A stretch of 64,000 bases of DNA from Echinococcus granulosus. Taxonomy: Eukaryota > Platyhelminthes > Cestoda > Cyclophyllidea > Taeniidae. The DNA lies in the NCBI RefSeq assembly GCF_000524195.1, contig NW_020170386.1, forward strand, positions 253,982 through 317,981, read 5' to 3'. The notes under the pieces are model-generated. The model saw nothing but the letters and a program-made list of their open reading frames with translations, did not search any database and was not told where the DNA came from. How positions within the stretch are numbered: the first letter of the stretch is position 1; the number at the start of each line of letters is the position of its first letter. Shown here piece after piece: positions 37,301-48,300 of the stretch. A program made the position numbers and the translations under genes.

Positions 37301-39027
37301 CTCAATCAGAAAAATACAAAAGCCAAATTTGATGCAATTTTCCTTAAATCAACACGAAATCTACTGGTTCCTTAGTGGACCGGGTTTTAAATTGTATCAA
37401 ATTGAAATCATCCGATCACCACATACTTCAGGATGAGTTTATATCTTACTTGAAAGGCTAGCAGATCTTATTTGCACGACCCAAAACTAGAACAATAAAC
37501 ACCATGGCAAATAAATGCAAAAGTATAGGGAAACCGAAATGATTGACGGGCACTCACATGGTCGGCAGGAACTTGGCAGAAAAGAGCTAACTTTTCTATA
37601 ACTTTTTGGGATAGCTCACAGTTGCAGCGACAGAAGAGAATATCCGCCTGCAGACCACGAGCGCGCAGCTCCCTTATACTGACCTGTAAGACACGAAACG
37701 GGGTAAACAAAGAGAATCTATACACAATTCCAAACAACGCAACAAGTTTTTCCGACAATCTTGATCGAAGTTGATTTAATTGATATGCGAGTCCAGTGGA
37801 AAGATGCACAAATTTAGCCTGAATTTAGAAGCAATCGCAAAATAGACGTTCGGAAAGCACCATTGGAAGTTACTCGACAAAAAATACACGGTGACGCGAT
37901 CAAAGGGAATGAAAACAATAGGCTGAAATACACCACTTTAGTAGATGCCATGAGATTGTTTTTGGTTCAAGCTTACACTCCTTAGACCTAATCGAAAGTC
38001 TGCAAAATTTGAGCGATTGTAAAGGTTACGAAGTTGTTAAGATTTTGGTCGGTGTCTTACAAGTTTCCATATTGGCGCACCTTCTTAAGCGCAAATAGGC
38101 AATAGCACCTAATATTTCCAAGAAACAGTTTAAATAGTTACCTGAGACCCCTAAACCCTTAAAACGTACACTTAGAAGAAACCGGAATCGTAAAAATAGA
38201 GAGCAAATATGCAAAATTACACACTTGCGTTGGCTTTGTTTTGGGTTCACCCACGGAGGACAAATTCGGCACCAAGCTCACGTGAGCGCAGCAAAAATTC
38301 TTCGATCCAACACGGTAAAGGAGTTGGCGAAAGGCCTCAACGAAGGGCATGGACTCGATATCACCAATGGTACCACCCAGCTCAATTACGCAAAGGTCAG
38401 GAGCCCTGCCCGAAGCGTCAACTGGCGTTTCAGCAACTTTAATTACCCATTCCTGGATAGCGTCTGTAACATGGGGGACGACCTAGACGAATACAATGGA
38501 AAGTTAATTGTATGCTCAATACACATGAACACAGTTGGCAGAACCTGGAGCCACTACAAGCGAATCAACGTAAAACTGAAGTACAGGCAGTTCAATGGTA
38601 AAAGCGCATTGTAACACCCCAAACATGCAAGAATACATACAAACGAATCCAAAATCATGTGATCATAAGCAATGGAAGCAAAATCCTTAACCTGGACTGT
38701 TTTCCCAAGGTATTCGCCTCTTCTTTCACGTTGAGTAACTTGCTGATAGATTTTTCCTGTTGTTATATTGTGGTCCCTAGTAAGAGTAACATTTATGTAG
38801 CGCTCATAATTCCCTAAGTCCAAATCCACTTCACTACCATCATCAAGTACGTAAACCTCGCCATGTTCGTATGGAGAAAATGTGCCAGCATCAATATTCA
38901 AATACGGGTCGATTTTTATGCATGTAACCACCCAGCCATTTGCCTTCATTATCGCTCCAACGCTGCTAGAAATAATCCCCTTGCCTATTCCACTTATCAC
39001 ACCGCCTGTCACTAATAGGTACTTCAT
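34387..39027 (-). CDS. CTPS: CTP synthase, 7 exons, 672 residues
   Basis: Makes CTP from UTP, ATP and glutamine, the last step of pyrimidine nucleotide synthesis. Exons in order: 38692-39027, 38225-38482, 37558-37683, 36676-36915, 35503-35796, 34927-35267, 34387-34810; all phases agree. The N-terminal synthetase domain shows [37 protein letters not shown] and [17 protein letters not shown]. The class I glutaminase domain has the nucleophile loop [15 protein letters not shown] (Cys about 400) and the His-Glu pair in FHPEYTSRP (about 599 and 601). The protein is about 80 residues longer than human CTPS1. The excess lies mainly in exon 6, between [10 protein letters not shown] and the HRHR motif, and in exon 7 before [13 protein letters not shown]. 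The donor of exon 5 is abnormal (GGGAGT, see findings). ATG at 39025-39027 is the family start. Confidence 0.93.
35497..35502 (-). other. CTPS: Non-canonical splice donor GGGAGT after CTP synthase exon 5
   Basis: Phase and homology both place the exon end at GGA TGG AAG (35503), followed by GAT TCA AAT TCA of exon 6 to make GWKDSNSTEF, where the family has GWxDANSTEF. The first intron bases are GGGAGTTG, one base from the ideal GTGAGT. The nearby GT at 35497-35498 would leave phase 1 and break exon 6. Either a rare GG-AG intron, a sequencing error or a disabling mutation. Confidence 0.65.
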
Positions 39028-39949
39028 GACGAGCACCGCGCACGCAGGAGAGGGCAACGCAAATTTCAAACATTCCGCCCTCTAACAACATTGGCGCTGT
39101 ATCAGACATTATTGCCTGGTGGATAAAATGGCTGAAATAAGCCAAATAACTTTAAAAAAGAGAGGACCATATTATCTTAAAAAACTATAATTTGCCAGAG
39201 GTAACTTAGCCGGAGGGCAAATAACATACATATAACCACAGATCATCATAAACCTATTGTCAAAATAAAACAGATCGGCTGAAAGAAACATAACAGCTAT
39301 TTAATTATTTGGAGACAGCTGTAGTACTAACAAATTACCAACCAACCCAACAAAAGCAGCATGTAAGACATTTTTAGGATGTGTGTGAATCTACTATGTA
39401 TTGAACATTTAGTTTTTGTGAAAAATCCCGTTGAAAATAGCGTAATAATACCAGGTCAAAACCTGGCAAGTTATGTGGATTTCGATCATAAAATCCCGTA
39501 CTTTGTCCGCCGGAGAATGCCTCGTACACCAGTGTTCAGTAGAAATAGCATCATGATTTGGTATTTTGTCTAGCTGTGTTTAAGTACAGAGGCGCCTTAT
39601 GCCCCACAGGTTGTCATGTAACCCTTACCTTTTCTTCCATCAGCCTCCGTTTTAAATCCCTTGGTCAAAGATACCCATCTGTTGAGATGGTAATGCATTT
39701 TCTGATGATGGGACTATGAAAATAGAAAAGGTTTCATGGGAGATCGGGATTTATATCCTCTCTGTGGATGGTATTGTCTCAGTATCCAGGTTCATTATCC
39801 GACCGGCCCATGTACGCACGCATGTGCTACAATATTTTTGCTCGGCAGTGTGATCCCTTGGTGGCTTTTAAGGCTATCCCACTCTTTTGTACGCTAATAG
39901 CATACCTTTATCAATATAATTGTAATGGATCATGTATGACATTACTTGT
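39028..39949. other. Upstream region of CTP synthase
   Basis: Should contain the CTP synthase promoter. No coding sequence is recognised. Confidence 0.4.
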
Positions 39950-42890
39950 CATGCCATCCTAACACTCTTTGGGTCATCGTAGAGTGGATGTAGGGAAGAC
40001 CGAACTACAGCAACTCTAAACGGCCCAAATGAAGAACCCAGGAGATCGGAGTGGATTTGTGAGAACTGAGGAAGTGTGTGAGGAGGGGCGGAGTTTAGCT
40101 GGGGCGTGATTAGTGCGACAGGATGTATACGAAGTAAAGCCAATGTCACTATCAGTGGAAGTGGAGCAGATTTCACTTAAGGCAGTAGATTCGAGCTCGG
40201 TCCACCGCACACCAGAGTTGGCCATAATAACAGGTTTCAGGTGACAGTGAAAGCGTTTGACGAGGGCGTTGGCAGCAGAATGGGAAGCAGTTGTCTCTGT
40301 GTCATCGTACCCGAGCAAAAGTTGTGGATATTTAAGAATGAGACCGTGAAATGACAGTCGCAGTTGGAGATGATTGTGGTGGTCTTTCCTAAGCGAGAAA
40401 TCTCGTAATCCACTAGTGTTTGGGTTAACATCATTGAAAATGTATTTGTTCATGGGATCATCTGATTTCAATTCGTAAAAAGATCAGTACGTAAGTGAGT
40501 CTGTTGGAAAGAAGAAAGGACTAGCAGTCCTCAGGTGTATGTTTATAACACAGATTGGGAGAAGACGAATGTACCATGAGCGGATTTACTGAGCCGATGC
40601 GCTTTACCCCGCTGGAGGAGGACGGAGAACCTTGCCCTCTATCGTAATGGTTTGGTCGCTTATGAATTCCACTATGGCGCGAATACTGGGGTGAGACCGT
40701 GAGTGGGGGTATTCAAAGCGTTTCAACAGAAGGATCCTCGGACAAACGGTCAGGCTTTAACAGCGGAGACTTTGGAAGTAAATTTTATATCTCTCTGGAA
40801 AGAGAGAAGCTCAGAAAAATTGGAAGACGAGTAGCGTCACTGGATTTTAAATCAGTATCTGTATGTTGCATAAGGCCATCGTTTACGGGTAGGAAGCATT
40901 CCATTTTAAATGGTGTAATCCAACCTGGAACCGTGCATCTGCTACTACTTTCTGATTTCCTTTGAAATAAAATACGTCAGTGGCAAACTGTGAAAGAAAG
41001 TCCAAATATCTTGTCGCTCCAGGTGAACGTCAGCCTAACAAACTGTGCAACACGTATGTTAGAGGATTGTGCTCTGTATATAACGTAAATGTACGGCCTC
41101 CGCAGAGATGTCTAAAGTGGTTAACCGCAAGTTAGGCACCCAATGGCCCTCCTTCAAAAGTATTGCCCCGTGTTTCTGCTGGTTGAGGACGCTGGAAGGG
41201 AGATAGCAGTCAAAGTTCATCGTTCACAACCTCTTGTAGCACCGCGCTTGCAGCTTCGTACCAGGAATTCGGCGTGGGGAATGGTTATGCTGATAGGTTA
41301 TTGGGGGAGCTCGTCAATGCTACCGGTTTGGATGAAGCAGTTATCATTTCAAAGACCCTGGTTGGCTCATCGTTGGAGCTAAACGCTTGGTCAATTTCAC
41401 CACAAGAGGATCCTAGAGGCCAAAAAAATCGACGGAGCTGACTGCAAAGAGTTGGGAGTGCGTAACCCTTGACGGTGAACACTTATCTGATAGAATAATG
41501 CAGAATGAAAAGTATGTTCAAGGATAAGCAATGGCATCACTTCTAAATGAAACTTGGTAGCGTTGTTTGTTTTCCCGATTACTTGAACGACGAGGCTATC
41601 TAAATAAACCTTTATGCTTCATTGGAGTTTTCGCTGACTACCAGAATATCTTCAGTATGCGCAATGCCGAATGGTTGTCCTCAGGTTACTTGTAATGTCT
41701 GCGCAGCATTGCCGATTCAAAATAGCATGCTTACAAATTCAAACCAGTCAAAAGGCAGTTAGACCGTTTTCAAATGTCTTCTGAAGACATAGGGATCTGA
41801 GGCTAGCGTCGGACCAAATCAATTCTGGCAAAAAATTCTTAGTGAAGAAATGTCAAAAAGACCTGTAGATGAGGGGTAAAGTACTTACCTGGTAGCGTTA
41901 CAACATTAATTGCTAGATAACCTTCGCTAAGTATTTCTTTGGGTACGATGTGGGGAGTCTGAGGCTAAGGATTGTTGGACCATAGGAGTACACCTGAGTC
42001 TATCATGCGCTAGAACTTCCAGTTAGCTATTTTGGGCTTCTCTGGGGGTAGTTATCTCAGCCTCGTTAAAACAGAGGGGGAGTGGAGGGGTTCAATAGTG
42101 TTAATGTGTCGCACAACGTCGTGTTCCAGATTCATAGTGAAAGTCAGCTGTGCAATGCCGAGGGACTGAGTAGGATGTGGCGAGGACCCACTATGTGAAG
42201 GTAAAGTCAATCAAATGTTGATCGATTTGGCTGTGATGCCTTCCTCTAGACGGGGAGCGTAGTAGCTCCGTCAATGAGGCTTCCCTAGGGTACATCGATG
42301 ACGAGGTCGAAATGTGAAACCGAGTCAACGCCAATAATGGGATGTTATACGATGGTAATTGTGAGGCTCAAAGGGTACTGACGTCCTGAACCAGGGTCAA
42401 GAATGAGAGTTTGCTGGCCGTAGATGCAAATGATTGTTTCAATGGCCATTTGGAAGCGTGTGAAACGGATGTGAGGTTGCATTGTTGAAGTCCAGCTGGA
42501 ATAATACTACCATTAGTGCTAGCGTTAACTACGAATTCCGGCCAGTTCTGTTGACATGTAAATAGAAGAGGCAGATAGAGGTGTGGCATGTGGCAATTAC
42601 CGGCATTACCGATGAAAATCGCTGACTTTCATTGGTCGTATAAGCCTCAACCGCTGGAATGGGATCCAGTCGATTTCGATCCCCAGTAAGGTTTGTCTTA
42701 GTAGTTTAGCGTTGAGAGTTGCTCAGGTCTTCTCTTTCAATACTTTGTTAATGATGTCAATTACTTCCTTTAAGAACTCCTTGGGCAGTTGTGTGACCGC
42801 CTGTGAGAACATTGCGGCTTGCGAGGTAATTCCGTTACAGCGAAAGTTCGCCTCGACTTATTTAAACTATACCCGGATGTGAGACAAGCC
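39950..42890 (-). mobile_element. Degenerate Ty3/gypsy retrotransposon polyprotein
   Basis: Scattered remnants in the right order on the minus strand, broken by many stops and frameshifts. Near 42850-42725 is a gag-like piece with ITSQAAMFSQAV. Near 42340-42230 is the end of the protease/spacer (HFDLV, then LIDGATTL). From 42050 to 41600 lies reverse transcriptase: LPPEK, MIDSGVL, IVPK, FEFVSM, NAAQT, and HTEDILVV in place of the usual YxDD box. At about 41480-41430 is a piece resembling the end of RT (QLRRFFWPLG). Around 40300-40230 is the integrase tail (LVKRFH, GVRWTEL) and near 39990-39960 a C-terminal fragment (SSLHPLYDDP). No flanking LTRs were recognised. Clearly inactive. Confidence 0.8.
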
Positions 42891-42969
42891 AGAACATCTT
42901 TGTAAATAGCAGCGAGCAGTCAAGTATTACGGGAGAACATAGCCACCTATTACTGCCTAGACAAACTAT

Positions 42970-43167
42970 TGTAATACGATAGTGGTTTATCCCTCAGTTC
43001 TGATGAGGCGCCACTTTTGTACTTTGAATTAACCCTCTTGTACCTCGCTGGGTGGGCTGGTTTTTTGGGCCATGCCAATAGCCCAGACACCTTCTCCGTG
43101 CTGAATACACATATTCTGCCTGAGCATTGTGTCTTCTTTCGTCTTAAGGGAGTCTCGGGACGCTACA
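42970..43167 (+). mobile_element. Solo LTR, TRIM-like family, young copy
   Basis: Second 198-bp copy, TGTAATACGATAGTGG to GGGACGCTACA, with the direct repeat CTAT on both sides (42966-42969 and 43168-43171), or ACTAT if the last A is target. It abuts the 5' side of the wrecked gypsy element but is not its LTR: it has its own target duplication and no primer-binding site follows it. It is therefore an independent insertion. Confidence 0.8.
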
Positions 43168-44045
43168 CTATACCTACCATAAATGAATGACCTCAAAGTA
43201 AAGTAATCCAGTTAGTACAGACTGACAAACACGCTACGCCATATACAGTATTACCAAACATTAAAGGGGGAAGTGAAAGGCGCCTATCTAGGGCATTCGA
43301 GGCCAATCGAACGCGCGGCGATGAAAACACAGGAGCGGTCATATGTACTCGGAAGAGTTCATATACAGATAGGGGCGAAGTAAAATGCAGATCATACTTT
43401 TATTCCAACAACTTAGCCACATCTTAGTTATTCACGGTCTAGAACGCCACAACTGTCCGCTAGAAGTAAGGGCAGGTCTTACCAGGGCGACCTATCCGCG
43501 CATGTGAGTCCAAAACGTAGGCGTGGTGCGGTAAACGACACAGTATAATTTATCCACTTCAACAGAACAATTAAAAGCATGTTTGACTTGTTCTGCTTAC
43601 GGCTTTTGCAATTTCACCCAAAAAAAAATTTAAAATGATATTGTGTAAAATGCAAACTTTGAACAATCAGCTTTTAAGTATGCGTGCACATTGTTAAAGT
43701 GAATTAATGGCTGTGGTGACCACTTTGCTACTTGCAACATATATTTCGGTAATTAGTAAGAATTAATCTGAGTATAAGGAGATGCTATTTAATAGTTTAC
43801 GATCAAGCATGTTAAAACCTCTTAGAACAAATTAGTTCTTACATCCAAGCCATAGAGTTTTGTGTCTGCCACGAATTAGCGCCTACTGTATTAAGTGTTT
43901 GAATTTATAACTGTTCTTTTAGTCAGAAGGCTTACATTGATTTTTGCACCACGATTTGTTTTAATTTTTCAAAAACCTCTAAGTATGAGTCTACAAGATT
44001 ACAACTGCATTATACAAGTGGTGTAGCTGGTATCGTGATAGTTTC
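43168..44045. other. Upstream region of the small GTPase gene
   Basis: No gene seen; the GTPase promoter is expected here. AT-rich. Confidence 0.4.
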
Positions 44046-45286
44046 ATGACCTGCCCTCCCATTAAGTGCGTTTTGGTTGGTGATGGTGCAGTTGGAAAAA
44101 CTTGCCTGCTAATAAGAAAAGTTACTGGAAATTTTCCTGAGTCGTATATACCGACGGTAAGGTTTCATCTACTACTATTTTCTAGGTGTTCGACAATTAC
44201 ACAGTACCTATTGAAATAGAAGGGACTAAATATCAACTGAGTTTAATGGATACAGCAGGTCAAGAGGGATACGAAAATCTTAGAAGACATGTATATCCGA
44301 ACACTAGCGTGTTTATTTTATGCTTCTCCGTGGGTCTTCGAAGTTCCTTCTGCAACGTTACAGACAAGGTGAGAATTTTAAAACTTAGGCACCATTATTC
44401 TTGCTCCAGCTGCATTTAACCTTAAGGTTTTTGTTTACATGTCCAAATGCATTTCATTTGATGGATTTTATGATGACTATTTTGAGATCTATTTCAAATG
44501 GAAACCAACAAATTGTGATGTCATAATTAAATGCACTTATATACTTCAATGCTTGTCTGCTGAATTTAGTGCATTTTCATACATTGCTTTGTTTTAGAAG
44601 GCGTTAATTTATGCCTATTGTTAACATGAAATTAATTAACATGTTGATTAGTTGTCGATGGTTTCAAGGAAATCCTCAAACCTGCATTATTTGGTGTGTG
44701 TGGTTGATTTTATTTCGCCATTGTTATAATGGGTGCTAGTAATCGGCATTTTAGAGTTTGTATGTATAGTTAACCAACGTGGTCATCTTCCTACAGTCCC
44801 TCTACCCCTTAGTGAACACTCCCTTACCACTTTAGTGGGTTAAAGATATCAGAGAGGTTTGTCCGACTACACCAATTCTCTTGGTTGGCTGCCAAACCGA
44901 CATTCGCGCAAATTCTGGTATGAATGCAACACTGTATTATGAAGGAAAGAAGCTCGCAAAGGAAATTGGAGCAGTAAAATACATGGAATGTTCAGCATTC
45001 ACAAACGTATGTCTGCTTCCACTTTTTATCTTATTAAAACGTAACCTTCATTGCTTGATTACCAATTTTTGGATATAGTTGCCTTGTTACTTTAAAAATA
45101 TGTACAGCGAGGTCTTACTTTATGACTTCTTAGTAATGCAAGATTTAAAGCCTTTTTTGAAAAAAAGCTTTTTCGAATCCAACATCGTTTTCTTTTTAGG
45201 ATGGTGTCCATGATGTTTTCAGTAACGCCATTCTGCTCGGTGCCGGTGTGAAAACCAAAAAACGTTCTCGTTGTTTAATAATGTGA
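44046..45286 (+). CDS. Divergent Rac/Cdc42-type Rho GTPase, 4 exons, 183 residues
   Basis: Small GTP-binding switch of the Rho family, acting on actin at membranes. Exons 44046-44156, 44186-44368, 44836-45006 and 45200-45286, all phase 0. The P-loop is [13 protein letters not shown] (G12 to T19), switch I YIPTVFDNY, and switch [14 protein letters not shown] with the catalytic Gln about 63. The guanine-specificity loop is GCQTDIR, corresponding to Cdc42 GTQIDLR, and the last loop is ECSAF. A polybasic tail ends in the prenylation box CLIM. It differs from Rac and Cdc42 in a shorter insert region after the specificity loop (about nine residues missing), QEGYEN for QEDYDR, and a shorter total length (183 against 191-192). 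The first intron is only 29 bp. A canonical AATAAA lies 85 bp past the stop. Probably a lineage-specific paralogue. Confidence 0.9.
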
Positions 45287-45370
45287 AATAGGATCTGTAC
45301 AATTCTGGTACCCTACAACATATGTATAGGCGTACTATATTGCAACATATTTCCATATCTTTAAATAAGT

Positions 45371-45376
45371 AATAAA
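45371..45376 (+). promoter_or_regulatory. Poly(A) signal of the small GTPase gene
   Basis: AATAAA about 85 bp after the GTPase stop codon, a normal distance for a short 3' UTR. Confidence 0.55.
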
Positions 45377-48300
45377 ACCCAAATATACTGGATGGATGTT
45401 TTTTTCAAAAATACGCAGGATTTGTTCAGGCCTAGAAAGTGCTTTAATTTGTAAATAACATATTGGTTGAATTATAATTTCCTTTTACTTGCACTTAGTG
45501 GATGCGTAACTAGGAGCAGAACCGTTTTGTTCATCACTTCATCGCTATCGTTATGCCAAATTTAAGCTTACGTACATACATATGAAAATAGAGCTCGTAA
45601 GTTATAGATTTACTGAAACGGTAGAATGCGTAATATGATCTGTATGCAAAAAGGTAGATCAGGGCAAATATCCTTAAATATCATCCATCTTTCCTATAAA
45701 GTATGATTCAGCTTGAGGCATGCCTTACACAGTCCTTTGCATTATTAGTGTACTGATTGTTAGGGCATTTTTATCATTTTTTAATAACAAGTATGTCGAA
45801 AGTGGTTGATTACCATAGCATGATTAAAGCGTTAGCACCATGATATCTATAAAAAGTTTATATGCATTACCAAAGCTTCTTCTGGCTGGATATCTCACGT
45901 GATGGGAAAAATTTTTAAGGCATATGCAAAATGTGCAACAGTACAATAGAATAACCTTGTATAACAGGCTTTTCGGATGTTCTAGCTGACTAAGAGGGAG
46001 CCTTTAAAGGTTTAAAACACTAATAGACTCCATAGTAGGTGCTGACGAAGTGCAGGGCGGAGTTAATTGTGCTACGATGGGACTGCTTAATGGTAGATAC
46101 ATTCGCATATTGTAGCGTGGCTTCAACTAAATGGATGGGTGTTTGTGATTTGAAGTTGTTTAAGTTGAACCGAAATCTGGTAAATCCTATGAGGCATTTG
46201 AATTTGTAGAGGAATAAACGCAAGAATATTTTAGCATTAAACATATCATTTCTCCAGGTATTCGTATTCTCTTTCGAGAAACCGCCTGCTCAGTGTCATT
46301 TGACATTGCTGAGCACTTCCATAAAAAAATGCAGTTTCATTGAGCGAATGCTTCTATTGTTTGGAAGTGTTGGGAGTTAGAGCTCTTCATCATGGTTAGC
46401 TGAGTAAGTTTCTTTTCGAAAGATTAGTCTGGTTACGTGGCACCCCCCATCCCAGCACTAATCCTTCAATACCTCACCCACATGATTGGGTATTGAAATT
46501 TGTTTTGCTCTCCAAGATATCTATAAATAGCCAAATACGCAAGAGAAACCACCTACAGGTAATTTTAACTATTTAGCATGATCATTTATAGCCAGGAAAA
46601 TGTTAGTTAGATGGGAGCTTGAAAACACTTAGGCTTCCACTACAATACTACCTACAAAACTTTCATCCACAAAAACGTTTTCAGTAATTGGCAGATTTTT
46701 CAACATTCACATCAGCGTATGGAGAATGTGCATCCCATTAATTGCGAGGTTGCACAATTTTCGTGAATTGTGTTAGAATAACTGTTAGGTGTTGGGGGTA
46801 TAATTTGAAGTGTCTTCTTTTAATATAACATACTAGGATAAAGTGATTATTCACTAAACTTAAAAACTCAAGTTACCCCCGAAGGCGTAATGAACTACTA
46901 GATCAGCGGTACAGCTTGGTGTTTTGTAATGGGGCATGGAGGATGCGAATGGCACGATTGGGAACAGATCCTCTCCGTGTGGAAGTAGTAATGCGGCAGC
47001 CTGAGTAACCGTCAAAACTCAATGGTGGAGTCCTCCAAAGGGCAGAGGTCATGCACTATTTGGTATTCTTTTCCTAGATTATACTGAAACATTATGCACA
47101 AAGTTTTTCTAAGCTTTTATTTCTGCATTTATGACAGATAAATTTGTTGAATATTGCAGTTCGTCTATCTTAGAGGAAAGAGCGTGAGAAAACAAGTGGG
47201 ATTTGGGAGAAATCAAAGCAATGCCAACTCATAGAGACGGCCTTACTTTGATAAAAAACTACTTTGGATATAACACTGCAAGATTTTCAGTACTATGAGT
47301 ACTAATTTAACCACTAACATGCCAATGCACACCCAAACGCAAATAAAGAAAAAGCCATTGTTCAAGTATGCAGCGGCAAAAAGCTGGACCGGTTGTAGTG
47401 CCTCTTAATATAACACTTGAATACAGAGAGCAAGTTATCGTTCAGTAATGGAATTACATGAGCCAGTTACATTTCTGAGAAATTACTGCTTCTGTTGTAC
47501 ACCTTTCGCGTCGGTTGAAATGAAAGAGAAGTGCGCATAAATTGACACCTTCTGTATTTGCTAATGAAACGACTTTGCTAGAAAGCTAGTTTATATCGGT
47601 GTGCCAGAACCAAGTCAAAATGCTACAAAACTGGATTCATTAGAATCTTCCCAATTCAAAAAGTGTAGGTAACGGGAAGAAAAAGAGGGAAGCAATTCCT
47701 CTGCCTAGATATTGTACAGACCAAACACTGAGGAAATGCTTAAATTATTGGCTTCACAGGTGATTGTGTGACACTTTCCACTGACTTTACCCACCTTTAG
47801 TACCATGGCGGCGAAGGATGAGTAGCACATATGCATTAATTGACGTGGATGTCGCGTGCTGCACCGCTAAGGTACCAAATGCCATTTGCCAGCATTTCAA
47901 GTGTAATCTTTTGCCAGAGGTCGACAGTAGATATCGACATAAAAACAATTATCTGCACAATAGCTGCAGTAGTCAAGCTTCGGATGCATTATGCTACTGC
48001 CTAAAAATAGAGCAGAACCCCATCCTTTGGATTTTCATAGGCAGGCAATTTGTTGTCTGTTACCAGAGTAAATATGGAAGATGGGTAGCAAAGGAGATCA
48101 ACTCAACTGGAGTAATGATAATGTCTTGTACTTTACGCACACACCTCACATAAAAAGCCAAAACCAAAAAATCTATTGAAATACGTTTTGGAAGCCGTAG
48201 CAATCTCCTGTGAATGTACTTTAAGGCAAACCAGACCTATACGAGATCACTTTGGCAGTGGAGCTCTGTAACAGAGGGGTGGTGGCTGATCCAGAGAAGG

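Noticed and set aside
42970..43167. The solo LTR as the 5' LTR of the adjacent gypsy remnant
   Set aside because: It has its own target duplication on both sides and no primer-binding site beside it.
47818..48153. A 111-codon plus-strand open frame
   Set aside because: No domain, signal peptide or splice support.
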